Shown here piece by piece: positions 53,342 through 61,904 of a DNA stretch of 64,000 nucleotides. Made by a program: the position numbers and the translations under genes. Positions within the stretch are counted from its first letter, which is position 1. The number at the start of each line of letters is the position of its first letter. The notes below the pieces were generated by a model. That model saw only the letters and a program-made list of their open reading frames with translations, had not been told where the DNA came from and did not search any database. This stretch comes from Ralstonia pickettii (lineage in GTDB: Bacteria > Pseudomonadota > Gammaproteobacteria > Burkholderiales > Burkholderiaceae): the NCBI RefSeq assembly GCF_016466415.2, contig NZ_CP066771.1, positions 1,798,001-1,862,000 of the forward strand, in the 5' to 3' direction.

Positions 53342-54070
53342 TCAGGCAGCCGGCTGCGCAGATTCCACGGGTTCACGCGTCCAGACGGTCTTGCCGCCGC
53401 TGGCCTTGTCGATTTCCTTCAGCACGCCGGCGTGCGCTTCGGCCTCCGCTTCGGTTGCCAGCAGCACGGGCAATTGCAGCGCGCTCAGGTCGACGGCAAC
53501 GGCTTCGGCCGATGCGCCCTCGCCCGACTCCAGCATGTCGATCACCAGCGTGTTCTGGCCGCGCGTCATGGCCAGGTAGACCTCGGCCAGCAGTTCCGCA
53601 TCGAGCAATGCGCCGTGCAGCGTACGGTGCGCGTTGCTGATGCCTAGGCGGTCGCACAGCGCATCCAGGGAATTGCGCTTGCCAGGGAACATCTGGCGCG
53701 CCTCGCGCAGCGTGTCGATGTGGCCCGACAGGTGCTCGCGGAATGGCGGCAGGCCCAGGCGCTGGAATTCCATGTCCAGGAAGCCCAAGTCGAACGCGGC
53801 GTTGTGAATGATCGCCTCGGCGCCCTGCACGTAGTCGCGGATCTCGTTGACGATCTCGGCGAACTTCGGCTTGTCAGCCACGAACTCGTTGGTGATGCCG
53901 TGCACAGCCATCGCGCCCGCGTCGATCTCACGCTCGGGGTTGATGTAGAAGTGCAGGTTCCGGCCGGTCAGGCGGCGGTTGACCATCTCCACGCAGCCGA
54001 TTTCGATCACGCGGTCGCCGGTGGCGGCATTCAGGCCGGTGGTTTCGGTATCGAGAATGATCTGTCGCAT
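53342..54070 (-). CDS. dnaQ: DNA polymerase III epsilon subunit (proofreading exonuclease)
   Basis: 3'-5' proofreading exonuclease, 242 residues. Exo I (ILDTETTGLNA), Exo II (HNAAFDLGFLD) and the ExoIII-epsilon type motif (HRTLHGALLDAELLAEVY) are present; the C-terminal tail binds the alpha subunit. The start at 54070 gives MRQIILDTET, the usual N-terminus. In E. coli dnaQ is divergent from rnhA and next to a tRNA gene; here the tRNA-Val next to it has taken two insertions, and rnhA is 42 kb away. Confidence 0.95.
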   Translation of the reverse strand: MRQIILDTETTGLNAATGDRVIEIGCVEMVNRRLTGRNLHFYINPEREIDAGAMAVHGITNEFVADKPKFAEIVNEIRDYVQGAEAIIHNAAFDLGFLDMEFQRLGLPPFREHLSGHIDTLREARQMFPGKRNSLDALCDRLGISNAHRTLHGALLDAELLAEVYLAMTRGQNTLVIDMLESGEGASAEAVAVDLSALQLPVLLATEAEAEAHAGVLKEIDKASGGKTVWTREPVESAQPAA

Positions 54071-54095
54071 CGCGCGCTCCCCTACTCTGACTGGA

Positions 54096-54962
54096 TTACT
54101 TGAAGACGACGGTCTTGTGGCCGTTGAGCAGGATGCGGTGTTCCGCATGCCACTTCACGGCGCGGGCCAGCGCCACGCACTCCACGTCGCGGCCGACGGC
54201 GGTGAGCTGCTCCGGGTCCATGCTGTGGTCCACGCGCTCGATTTCCTGTTCGATGATCGGGCCTTCGTCCAGGTCGGCCGTCACGTAATGGGCCGTTGCG
54301 CCGATCAGCTTCACGCCGCGCTCATGCGCCTGGTAATACGGCTTGGCACCCTTGAAGCTCGGCAGGAACGAGTGGTGAATGTTGATGGCGCGGCCTTCGA
54401 GCTTGCGGCACAGGTCGTCGGAAAGAATCTGCATATAGCGCGCGAGCACGACCAGGTCGATCTGCTGCTCCTGCGCGATTTCCCAGATGCGGGCTTCCTG
54501 CTGGGCCTTCTGCGCGTCCGTCGCCTGCAGCAAGGGCAGGTGCATGAACGGCACGTCGTACGACGCCGCCAGTTGGTAGAAATCGCGGTGGTTCGAGACG
54601 ATGGCCGCAATCTCGATCGGAAGTTGGCCGGCGCGGGCACGGAACAGCAGGTCGTTCAGGCAGTGGCCGATCTTCGAGACGAGAATCATCACGCGCGGCT
54701 TGGCTGCGGCGTCGAACATGCCCCACTGCATGGAGAAACGTTCGCCGATGGGCGCAAAGCAGTCGCGCAGCGTAGCGAGATCAAGCGGTTGCCCCTGCGG
54801 CACAAAATGCACGCGCATGAAGAAACGGCCGGTGAATTCGTCGCCGAACTGGTCCGAATCGAGAATGTTGCAGCCTTGCTCAAACAGCAGGCCCGACACC
54901 GCGTGGACGATGCCAGGCTGGTCCGGGCACGACAGGGTAAGGATGAAACCGGAGTGACTCAT
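54096..54962 (-). CDS. purU: formyltetrahydrofolate deformylase
   Basis: Hydrolyses 10-formyltetrahydrofolate to formate and tetrahydrofolate, balancing one-carbon units for purine synthesis. The 288-residue protein has an N-terminal ACT domain (ILTLSCPDQPGIVHAVSGLL) and a formyltransferase-type catalytic domain with the Asn/His/Asp set in INIHHSFLPSFKGAKPYYQA and GATAHYVTADLDEGPIIEQE. Normal length; ATG at 54962. It precedes dnaQ on the same strand by 25 bases. Confidence 0.95.
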   Translation of the reverse strand: MSHSGFILTLSCPDQPGIVHAVSGLLFEQGCNILDSDQFGDEFTGRFFMRVHFVPQGQPLDLATLRDCFAPIGERFSMQWGMFDAAAKPRVMILVSKIGHCLNDLLFRARAGQLPIEIAAIVSNHRDFYQLAASYDVPFMHLPLLQATDAQKAQQEARIWEIAQEQQIDLVVLARYMQILSDDLCRKLEGRAINIHHSFLPSFKGAKPYYQAHERGVKLIGATAHYVTADLDEGPIIEQEIERVDHSMDPEQLTAVGRDVECVALARAVKWHAEHRILLNGHKTVVFK

Positions 54963-54970
54963 GAAGCGTT

Positions 54971-55825
54971 TTATATAGTGTTGCCGGGCGCAAACCCCTG
55001 TGGTGCAAGGGCCGAACTCAGGCGCGCCAAGGCGTCGAGTGTAACGAGCGTGGCGTCGACCGTCATCGCGAAGTCCGCCATGATATCAAGCGCTGTGTCG
55101 GGACTGGCGCGCAGGTGACCGGCGACCTCCCCGTCCTGATTGACGGGGATGAAGCTGTCCGGCAGCGTCAGGTCGAAGGTGAACAGCGTTTCGCACTGGA
55201 TGCCCTCGGGCACTTCGCGCAGCACATCCAGCGTGCCGCGCGGCACCAGTTGCGCTACGAGATCGGCGCCGATGCCCGCCTCTTCCCAGCATTCCTTCTC
55301 CAGCGCACCACGTGCATCGAAGTCATGGCCGATACCGCCGGCGACGAGGTTGTCCCACATGCCGGGGTCGATCGGTTTAGTTTCGGCGCGGCGGGCCAGC
55401 CAGAGCACCGGCCCGGCGTTGTCCGCGCCGGCAATCAGGCCGTTCATGTGTGCAGCATAGGTGCGAATGCCGAAAAATCGCGCGGCGGCGCGTTCGATCA
55501 GCGCCAGCGTGGGCGTGCCCCAGCCGGTGTTGACGGCGAAACGCTCGTCGCGCCAGCCCCGCACGTGGCCTTCTTCGGCCAGGCGCATGATGACTTCGGC
55601 CAGTGCCGCGGTGCGTTGCGCCTCGGTGGCGACGGTTTCCCGCAGATCGACCCGCTGCGTCGACACATCGAACCAGTGCGGCCAGCGCGCAAGCAACAAT
55701 GCGCGCTCTCGACTCAACCAGCCGACACGTTGCCCCGCAACAATCCACGGGATCAGCGCATCGGCATCGAACGCCTGCCGGGCGGCCAGCCCGTCCCGAA
55801 TGCGCTGAATGCGCGGTTCCGTCAT
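54971..55825 (-). CDS. Nudix hydrolase with DUF4743 N-terminal domain
   Basis: A 284-residue protein like the Nudix part of fungal thiamine pyrophosphokinase-type proteins. The first 120 residues form the DUF4743 region (WIVAGQRVGWLSRERALLLA); the Nudix box lies near GGIGHDFDARGALEKECWEE then AGIGADLVAQLVPRGTLD. The substrate is unknown; thiamine-related or other pyrophosphates are possible. The start at 55825 follows the family; the longer frame from 55873 has no site. The stop lies 8 bases from the purU start. Confidence 0.8.
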   Translation of the reverse strand: MTEPRIQRIRDGLAARQAFDADALIPWIVAGQRVGWLSRERALLLARWPHWFDVSTQRVDLRETVATEAQRTAALAEVIMRLAEEGHVRGWRDERFAVNTGWGTPTLALIERAAARFFGIRTYAAHMNGLIAGADNAGPVLWLARRAETKPIDPGMWDNLVAGGIGHDFDARGALEKECWEEAGIGADLVAQLVPRGTLDVLREVPEGIQCETLFTFDLTLPDSFIPVNQDGEVAGHLRASPDTALDIMADFAMTVDATLVTLDALARLSSALAPQGFAPGNTI

Positions 55826-55929
55826 GTCGGCACCCCACAATGTCGGGCGTGCATTGTGCTTTCCGTGCAGCACGGGTCGCGCGATAATGCGCCGTTAATA
55901 CAAGCCGTCATCAGACTGGAGAAACAAGG

Positions 55930-56325
55930 ATGGATGAAATCGACGAGCTGTCGGATCTGCCGACCCCTCGCTTTATTTGGGGCTTCGCCATTGCCGTCAC
56001 ACCGTCCGGCGAAGTGTCGCACGATGAATTCGAATATCTGACGCACACCCGCACACCGCGCTTCACCTGCCGCGTGGTCGAACTCGAAGACGCGCCCGCC
56101 GAGCCCGAGGACGAAGGCGACATCGACGGCCGCATCGTCCACTTCGACAATCCGAAGCGGATGTTCTACATCACCGATCTGGGCCTGGCCCTAATGAATT
56201 TCACCCTGTTCGACAAGGTGGATAACAAGGCGAAGCTGAAGGACGCCTGCGATCAAGCCATCGCGGACTGGCTCACCCGCCGCGAGTTTCTCGACTCCGA
56301 ACCGGACGACGACGAGGACGATTGA
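55930..56325 (+). CDS. acidic hypothetical protein
   Basis: A 131-residue protein with no family I recognise. The ends are strongly acidic (MDEIDELSDLPTPRF and the terminal run of Asp/Glu after REFLDSEP); the middle has TPRFTCRVVELEDAPAEPED and a small helical part. GGAG precedes the ATG. It is divergent from the Nudix gene, with a 104-base gap, and convergent with the next gene. Confidence 0.7.
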   Translation: MDEIDELSDLPTPRFIWGFAIAVTPSGEVSHDEFEYLTHTRTPRFTCRVVELEDAPAEPEDEGDIDGRIVHFDNPKRMFYITDLGLALMNFTLFDKVDNKAKLKDACDQAIADWLTRREFLDSEPDDDEDD

Positions 56326-56353
56326 GCCTCATCGCTTGATCGCGCGAGATCAT

Positions 56354-56911
56354 TCAGCCCTGACCGGCAGCGCCGTCTTCGGCAAAGCGCAGGTCGGCCA
56401 GGCGCACATCGGTGTAGGAACGCCCGGCATCGAGCAAGGCCGAAACCTGCGCCTTCACCCGCTCCTTCTGGGCGCGCAACGCACGTGGCGGCACGGTCGA
56501 ATCCTGACCGGTGTGGTGCAGATACAGCATCTTGTAGGTGAGTTGGCTCACCATCCACTGCCGCAGCACGCGGCGCCGGCCGGCATGGTCGGCCTCGAAT
56601 CCATCGAGTTGTCCGAGCAGCACAGAAAACGCCCGCGCGAGGCTCGCCGGCTCCGCGGTCTCGCCGGCGATGCAACGTTCGGCCAGGGCCCGCGCCTCCG
56701 CGGGTGACATGGTGTGGTCCGTTTCGACGAAGCGCTCGGTGGCAGGGTCTGGCCGCGGCATCGGTGGCCGATTTGCCAGCCGCGCCGACACCGCAGACAG
56801 CGCTTCCTGCGCACGGCGCATGGACGCTTCCAGCGATTGCGCATCGCCCGGCTCCACGCCGATAGTGGTCGGCATATCGCTGGATTCTCCGTCGCGTTTG
56901 TTGACGTCCAT
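56354..56911 (-). CDS. hypothetical protein
   Basis: A 185-residue protein, mostly helical and Arg/Ala-rich (PAEARALAERCIAGETAEPA, LTYKMLYLHHTGQDSTVPPR). No signal peptide or known motif. GGAGG is 4 bases before the ATG at 56911; an upstream ATG at 57013 has no such site. It lies between two plus-strand genes, so is probably a single-gene transcript. Confidence 0.6.
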   Translation of the reverse strand: MDVNKRDGESSDMPTTIGVEPGDAQSLEASMRRAQEALSAVSARLANRPPMPRPDPATERFVETDHTMSPAEARALAERCIAGETAEPASLARAFSVLLGQLDGFEADHAGRRRVLRQWMVSQLTYKMLYLHHTGQDSTVPPRALRAQKERVKAQVSALLDAGRSYTDVRLADLRFAEDGAAGQG

Positions 56912-57170
56912 CGCTCCCTCCGGTGATCGTCCGCGACCAGATGCCGCCGGACGAGAACGGAATTGTAGAACGCGGCGCACATTTCGCGACAAATCGACAC
57001 CGACGTTCCACATTACGAAGTGCGCGCAAACGATAACGTGGGGTCACAAAACCACGGTGCATTGTTGGCCGAAGTCAACGCGGCGCAGCGCGGCCCCGGG
57101 TAAAATGGCGGTTTGCGCCAACAGCGCATGCACTCAATTGCTGACCGCCCTGTGCGGCAAGGAAATCGCC

Positions 57171-58073
57171 TTGATCAAGTGGATTATCGTGGCCCTCTAT
57201 CTGGGCTCCATTCTGTACGTGCACTTTCGCGGCAAGGTGCGCCTGAAGTTCTGGCGCCAGATGTTCGACCACTCGGCCGTGGTCGCGCCGGTCAACTGCT
57301 TCATGTACGCCTTTTCGGGCGTGCCGCAGACGCCGTATGTGCCGGTCGAGCGCTTTCCGGATCTGGAAAAACTGCAGGCCGCGTGGCCGCAGATTCGCGA
57401 CGAAGGCCTGGCGCTCATCAACCTGCGCAAGATCAAAGCCGCCGAAAAGAACGACGATGCCGGCTTCAACTCGTTCTTCAAAAATGGCTGGAAGCGTTTC
57501 TATCTGAAGTGGTATGAAGCGCATCACCCCTCTGCCGAACAGCTCTGCCCGCAGACCGTCGCGCTGCTGCGCGATCTGCCCAGCGTGAAGGCGGCGATGT
57601 TTGCCGAGCTGCCGCCGGGCGGCAAGCTGAACCCGCACCGTGATCCGTTTGCCGGCTCGCTGCGCTATCACCTGGGCCTGGCCACGCCCAACGATGACCG
57701 ATGCTTCATCGAAGTCGACGGCCAGCGCCACAGCTGGCGTGACGGCCAGGGCGTGGTCTTTGACGAGACCTATCTGCACTGGGCAGAAAACGCCTCCGAC
57801 AAGGACCGCCTGATCCTCTTCTGCGATATCGAACGCCCGATGAAGTTCGGCTGGGCGCAGCGCATCAATAAATGGCTGGGCCGCAAGGTCATGACCGCCG
57901 CCAGCTCGCCCAACGATGAGGGCGACCAGACCGGCGGCATCAACAAGCTGTTCCGCTATGTGTGGGTGATGGGCCAGTACCGCCGTCGCTTCAAGGCGTG
58001 GAACCGCAAGGTCTACTACGTGGTGAAGTTCGGCCTGATCATTGGCGTGGCGGCGTTGATCATCTGGATCTGA
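57171..58073 (+). CDS. lpxO: LpxO-like lipid A 2-hydroxylase (aspartyl/asparaginyl beta-hydroxylase family)
   Basis: Fe(II)/2-oxoglutarate dioxygenase of 300 residues, predicted to hydroxylate the lipid A secondary acyl chain. The N-terminal membrane anchor is IIVALYLGSILYVHF; the metal site is the HxD of GGKLNPHRDPFAGSLRYHLG with a distal His near YLHWAENASDKDRLILF. A second hydrophobic segment ends the protein (FGLIIGVAALIIWI). The start is read as TTG at 57171, with AAGGAA seven bases upstream; an in-frame ATG at 57105 would add 22 residues not usual for the family. Confidence 0.85.
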   Translation: MIKWIIVALYLGSILYVHFRGKVRLKFWRQMFDHSAVVAPVNCFMYAFSGVPQTPYVPVERFPDLEKLQAAWPQIRDEGLALINLRKIKAAEKNDDAGFNSFFKNGWKRFYLKWYEAHHPSAEQLCPQTVALLRDLPSVKAAMFAELPPGGKLNPHRDPFAGSLRYHLGLATPNDDRCFIEVDGQRHSWRDGQGVVFDETYLHWAENASDKDRLILFCDIERPMKFGWAQRINKWLGRKVMTAASSPNDEGDQTGGINKLFRYVWVMGQYRRRFKAWNRKVYYVVKFGLIIGVAALIIWI

Positions 58074-58108
58074 CCGCTGATCCTGCCCGTCTCCTGCATT
58101 GCACAAAG

Positions 58109-58129
58109 AACCGGCCTGAAGCGCCGGTT
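58109..58129 (+). terminator. intrinsic terminator after lpxO
   Basis: AACCGGC (58109-58115) pairs with GCCGGTT (58123-58129) around a 7-base loop and runs into TTTTTT. The rest of 58074-58385 shows no gene; it must hold the promoter of the next gene but I see no clear boxes. Confidence 0.8.
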
Positions 58130-58385
58130 TTTTGTTGCGCATGAAAAAGCTACCCGCATTGCAGTCGGCTTGCGTTTTTACAAAGCTGTGAAGCAAAAGC
58201 GCCACATGGGGCACAAATCTCGCCTAATGTCAGGAATTGAGCGCTCCGGCGCTTATGCGATATGGCGGGCACGCCGCTTGCTTTTCCTTGGCTGACACCC
58301 ATGCTGATTGCACGGGACCGAGTCAGAGCGGGGACGCGTGTGCCTGTGTCCCTCGTCAACAACAAAGACAGTGAGATCGATCGCC

Positions 58386-59003
58386 ATGAAAAAGAACCTC
58401 ATTAGCCGCCAGACCATCGTCACCCGCGCCGCCGCGCTTGCTGCTGTCGCACTGCTCGGTACCCAGCTCGCCGCGTGTACCACGACCAGCCCGAATGCGC
58501 AGGGCTCCGACGTGATGTCGTCCACCAACAAGCACGCCACCACCAACTCGCAAGCCGATTCCGTGCTGTCGCGCCTGTACACCACGGCCAGCGGTTCGCG
58601 TGAGCTGGTGGCACGCGCCAAGGGCGTCCTGGTGTTCCCGTCGGTGCTGAACGCCGGCTTCGTGGTAGGCGGCCAGTACGGCGAAGGCGTGCTGCGCACC
58701 GGCGGCGGCCGTCCGCTGGGCTACTACAACATCGCCTCGGCGTCGGTAGGCTTCCAGGCCGGCGCGCAGTCGCGTGCGCTGATCATCCTGTTCATGACGG
58801 ACGAAGCGCTGCAGAAATTCCAGGCGAGCCAAGGCTGGACAGCCGGCGTGGATGCCACCGTGGCCCTGGCAAAGATCGGCGTGAACGGCGCGGTCGATAC
58901 CAACACCGCGCAGCAACCGATCATCGGCTTCAACCTGACCAACGCAGGTCTGATGGCCGGCGCGTCGATCGAAGGCACGAAGATCACGAAGCAGAACAAC
59001 TGA
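58386..59003 (+). CDS. SYLF-domain lipoprotein
   Basis: A 205-residue lipoprotein. The signal peptide ends in a lipobox (LLGTQLAACTT), so it is likely anchored in the outer membrane or periplasm. The mature part is a SYLF/YSC84-type domain: ARAKGVLVFPSVLNAGFVVG then GQYGEGVLRTGGGRPLGYYN, and ASVGFQAGAQSRALIILFMT. SYLF proteins bind lipids; the bacterial role is unclear. ATG at 58386 gives the signal peptide; an upstream ATG at 58308 does not. Confidence 0.85.
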   Translation: MKKNLISRQTIVTRAAALAAVALLGTQLAACTTTSPNAQGSDVMSSTNKHATTNSQADSVLSRLYTTASGSRELVARAKGVLVFPSVLNAGFVVGGQYGEGVLRTGGGRPLGYYNIASASVGFQAGAQSRALIILFMTDEALQKFQASQGWTAGVDATVALAKIGVNGAVDTNTAQQPIIGFNLTNAGLMAGASIEGTKITKQNN

Positions 59004-59029
59004 TCTGCACTTCGCGCAACGCGCCAATG

Positions 59030-59056
59030 CCGCCGTCTCGTACGGCGGTTTTTTTT
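59030..59056 (+). terminator. intrinsic terminator after the SYLF lipoprotein gene
   Basis: CCGCCGT (59030-59036) pairs with ACGGCGG (59042-59048), followed by eight T residues (59049-59056). A textbook terminator. Confidence 0.9.
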
Positions 59057-59105
59057 GGGCAGAACCCGGCAGGAAGCGGTGCGGCAAGTTTGCAGTCCTG
59101 GGGAA

Positions 59106-59267
59106 ATGCAAAAGTCGCTGACACGCGCCGGCTGTGTCGCAGGACTGGAATCAGCCGGCACGATTGACCTCGGTGGGTTGGACATTCGCTACGGCCCCAA
59201 CCTGCGCAAAGGACCGAACGATGTCGAGTCGACGGTGATCGGCCCGAACGGCACGTTCGTCAGATAA
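59106..59267 (+). pseudogene. C-terminal remnant of an ABC transporter substrate-binding protein
   Basis: About 53 residues are readable: MQKSLTRAGCVAGLESAGTI then DLGGLDIRYGPNLRKGPNDV and ESTVIGPNGTFVR followed by a stop. The DLGG..I.YGPN......V..TVIG..G.F motif is the end of branched-chain-amino-acid-type (Peripla_BP_6) binding proteins. Nothing of the first 300 residues is present, and the terminator of the previous gene lies immediately upstream. It is a deletion scar and unlikely to be expressed. Confidence 0.7.
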
Positions 59268-59433
59268 AGTGTGGGCGCTGCTGCGCGGGCCTGCCTGGGC
59301 AGTTGCTGTACCGCAAGACATAGCGGTTGCCAGCGCAAAACGCATGAGTACATAAGAAAATACTATTTGGAATTCGCATATTGCCTCTACCAGGATGCAT
59401 GAACCACATGCATGACTGGGATCAAACAGGCGG

Positions 59434-60408
59434 ATGGAACTCCGACAACTCGAAGCCTTTGCCGCGGTCATGTCGACCGGCAGTGTCACTGCGGCGGGCA
59501 AGCTGCTGGGACGCTCGCAGCCCGCCATCAGCCGGCTCATCCAGGATCTGGAAGCCGAGATCGGCTACGCCCTGTTCACACGCGCGGGGCCGCGCGTCTC
59601 GCCCACCGAGCAGGGTTTCCTGCTGTACGAAGACGTTGAGCACACGCTGATCAGCTTACGTCAGATCCGCACCCGTGCCGAAGAAATCGCGCGCGGCGAG
59701 GCACGCCCGCTGCGCCTGGCAGCCACGTCCGCATTGGCGGCCGGCTTGCTGCCCGCTGCCTTGGCCGATGAACCGGGGCTCGGGCAGCACATCCAGATTC
59801 GCAGCGCCTCGCCCGAGCAGGTTGTGCATGCCGTACTCACCGGCGCTGCCGACCTTGGCCTCAGCAGCCTGCCGCTGGAGCATCGCGGCGTAACCGTGCA
59901 TTGGATCGGCGAAGCCGCGTGCGTGGCTGCCGTGCAGACACACGACCCGCTGGCCGCCGGCAAGCGCGTGGCATTGGCCGATTGCGCCGGACAGCGCATC
60001 ATCACGATGCACAACCCGTATCGCCTGCGCCGCCGTCTGGACCAGGCGCTGGCGAAGGCCGGCGTAGAGCCCACCGCCCTCATCGAGACCAACGCCTCGC
60101 TGAATGCGCTGACCGCCGTGCGCGCGGGCCTGGGCGTCGCGTTGCTGGAGCCTGTGACGGCATACGGCGTGCCGATCGACGGCGTGACCGTGCGCCCGAT
60201 CGACGCCGACATCCCCTTCTTCTTTGGCGTGATCACCCCCGAGGCCAGGCGGCCGTCGGCGGCGGTGACCTCATTGACCGACGCCCTCGCGCGCGCGGCG
60301 CAGCGTCTGCTGCCGGACTGCAAGCTGCACGATCCGGCACGCCATGCCAGCATGCTGCAGGTGCTGTATGGCGAATCCATCAACGAAACCGAAGGCGCGT
60401 CCGCATGA
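59434..60408 (+). CDS. LysR-family regulator of the monooxygenase/ABC operon
   Basis: A 324-residue LysR regulator with the standard winged helix start (MELRQLEAFAAVMSTGSVTA then AGKLLGRSQPAISRLIQDLE). The effector domain reads IRSASPEQVVHAVLTGAADL. Unusually for LysR it lies first in the same direction as the genes it would control, with its stop overlapping the monooxygenase start (ATGA), so it is co-transcribed with them. An AT-rich stretch (59340-59390) upstream may hold its operator. Confidence 0.88.
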   Translation: MELRQLEAFAAVMSTGSVTAAGKLLGRSQPAISRLIQDLEAEIGYALFTRAGPRVSPTEQGFLLYEDVEHTLISLRQIRTRAEEIARGEARPLRLAATSALAAGLLPAALADEPGLGQHIQIRSASPEQVVHAVLTGAADLGLSSLPLEHRGVTVHWIGEAACVAAVQTHDPLAAGKRVALADCAGQRIITMHNPYRLRRRLDQALAKAGVEPTALIETNASLNALTAVRAGLGVALLEPVTAYGVPIDGVTVRPIDADIPFFFGVITPEARRPSAAVTSLTDALARAAQRLLPDCKLHDPARHASMLQVLYGESINETEGASA

Positions 60409-61904
60409 CCGCTGCACAAGAAGACAATGCGCTGCAAGTGACCGGGCTCGCAGCGCTCGAAGCGCGTTTGCACCAGGACCTCTCCTGGCTCGAACTCCCC
60501 GCAAAAAACTGGACGCTGCCCCACACGTTAGAAGGGCAACCCGTACTGGACGTGGCCGTCATCGGGGGCGGCATGGCAGGCCTGGCTGCCTCGGCATCGC
60601 TCAAGCATCTCGGTATCGGCGTGGTGGTGTTCGACCGCTCGCCCGCCGGCTTCGAAGGCCCGTGGGCGACGACGGCGCGCATGGAAACGCTGCGTTCGCC
60701 AAAGCAGTTGACCGGCCCTGCGCTTGGCCTGCCGACCTTGACGTTTCGCGCATGGTTTGAAGCGCAGTTCGGCACCGATGCGTGGGAGGTGCTCGACAAG
60801 ATCCCGCGCCTGCAATGGATGGACTACCTGCGCTGGTACCGCCGCGTCCTGCAGCTCGACGTGCGCAACGAACACCACGTGAAGGCGATCCACCCGCGCG
60901 TGGATGGCGCCGTTGAATTGCTGATCGACGCGCCGGGTCAACCGACGCAGCGCGTGTTTGCGCGCCGCGTGGTGCTGGCCACCGGCCGGGACGGGCTTGG
61001 CGGCCCATCCGTGCCGGACTTTGCGCGCCGGCTGCCGCGCCGCTGGTGGGCGCATTCGTCTGACGAGATGGATTACGGCACGCTGGCGGGCAAGCGCGTA
61101 GGCGTGATCGGCGCAGGCGCATCCGCGATGGATTCGGCCGCAACGGCGCTGGAAGCCGGTGCCGCCAGCGTCGACATGCTGATCCGTCGCCCCGACCTGC
61201 CGCGCGTGAACAAGGGCAAGGGGGCCGGCAGCCCGGGGCTCGTGCACGGCCACCTGTATCTGCCCGACGCATGGAAATGGCGCATCCGCCATTACATCAA
61301 TGTCGAGCAGGTGCCCCCGCCGCGCGGCAGCACGCTGCGTGTGTCGCGGCATCCGAATGCGCGCTTCAACCTGGGCTGCGGCATCCTGGGCGTCGACGAG
61401 CACGACGGCGTGCTGCACGTGGCCACAACCAAGGGCGTATTCCAGTTGGACTTCCTGATCTTCTCGACGGGCTTTCGCACGGACTGGGCCTCGCGCCCGG
61501 AGTTCAGCGCACTGGCACCGCACATTCGCCAATGGCGCGACCGCTACACACCGCGCCCCGGCGAGGAAGATGCAGAACTCGCCGATTCACCCGACCTCGG
61601 GCACGCGTTCGAATTTCGCGAGAAAACGCCCGGCACGCTGCCTGGCCTGTCGCGCGTGCATTGCTTCTGCTATCCCGCGTCCGTCACGCACGGCAGCGTC
61701 TCGGGCGACATCCCGGCCATCAGCGAAGGTGCGAAGCGGCTGGCGCAGGGCATCGCCGGGTTGCTGTACCAGGAAGACATCGACGCGCACTACGCCGCCA
61801 TCCAGGCCTACGCCGAGCCGGAAATCTTTGGCGATGAATGGACGCCCGCCCCGCCGCCCGGCGTGGAAGCAAATGCTACTTCCGGCCAGGAGGCTGCGCG
61901 ATGA
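60405..61904 (+). CDS. flavin-dependent monooxygenase (FMO/BVMO-like)
   Basis: A 499-residue flavoprotein. The FAD-binding motif is VIGGGMAGLAASASLKHLGI (about residues 48-67), and the NADPH-binding motif is VGVIGAGASAMDSAATALEA (about 229-248). Between them is VLATGRDGLGGPSVPDF. This double Rossmann layout is typical of Baeyer-Villiger, N-hydroxylating and flavin monooxygenases; the BVMO fingerprint is not complete, so the reaction is open. It sits between the LysR gene and oligopeptide-type ABC permeases, overlapping both by ATGA, suggesting it acts on the imported compound. Confidence 0.75.
   Translation: MTAAQEDNALQVTGLAALEARLHQDLSWLELPAKNWTLPHTLEGQPVLDVAVIGGGMAGLAASASLKHLGIGVVVFDRSPAGFEGPWATTARMETLRSPKQLTGPALGLPTLTFRAWFEAQFGTDAWEVLDKIPRLQWMDYLRWYRRVLQLDVRNEHHVKAIHPRVDGAVELLIDAPGQPTQRVFARRVVLATGRDGLGGPSVPDFARRLPRRWWAHSSDEMDYGTLAGKRVGVIGAGASAMDSAATALEAGAASVDMLIRRPDLPRVNKGKGAGSPGLVHGHLYLPDAWKWRIRHYINVEQVPPPRGSTLRVSRHPNARFNLGCGILGVDEHDGVLHVATTKGVFQLDFLIFSTGFRTDWASRPEFSALAPHIRQWRDRYTPRPGEEDAELADSPDLGHAFEFREKTPGTLPGLSRVHCFCYPASVTHGSVSGDIPAISEGAKRLAQGIAGLLYQEDIDAHYAAIQAYAEPEIFGDEWTPAPPPGVEANATSGQEAAR

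Noticed and set aside
54971-55873. Thiamine pyrophosphokinase
   Set aside because: The Nudix and DUF4743 parts resemble only the N-terminal half of the fungal bifunctional proteins; no pyrophosphokinase domain is present.
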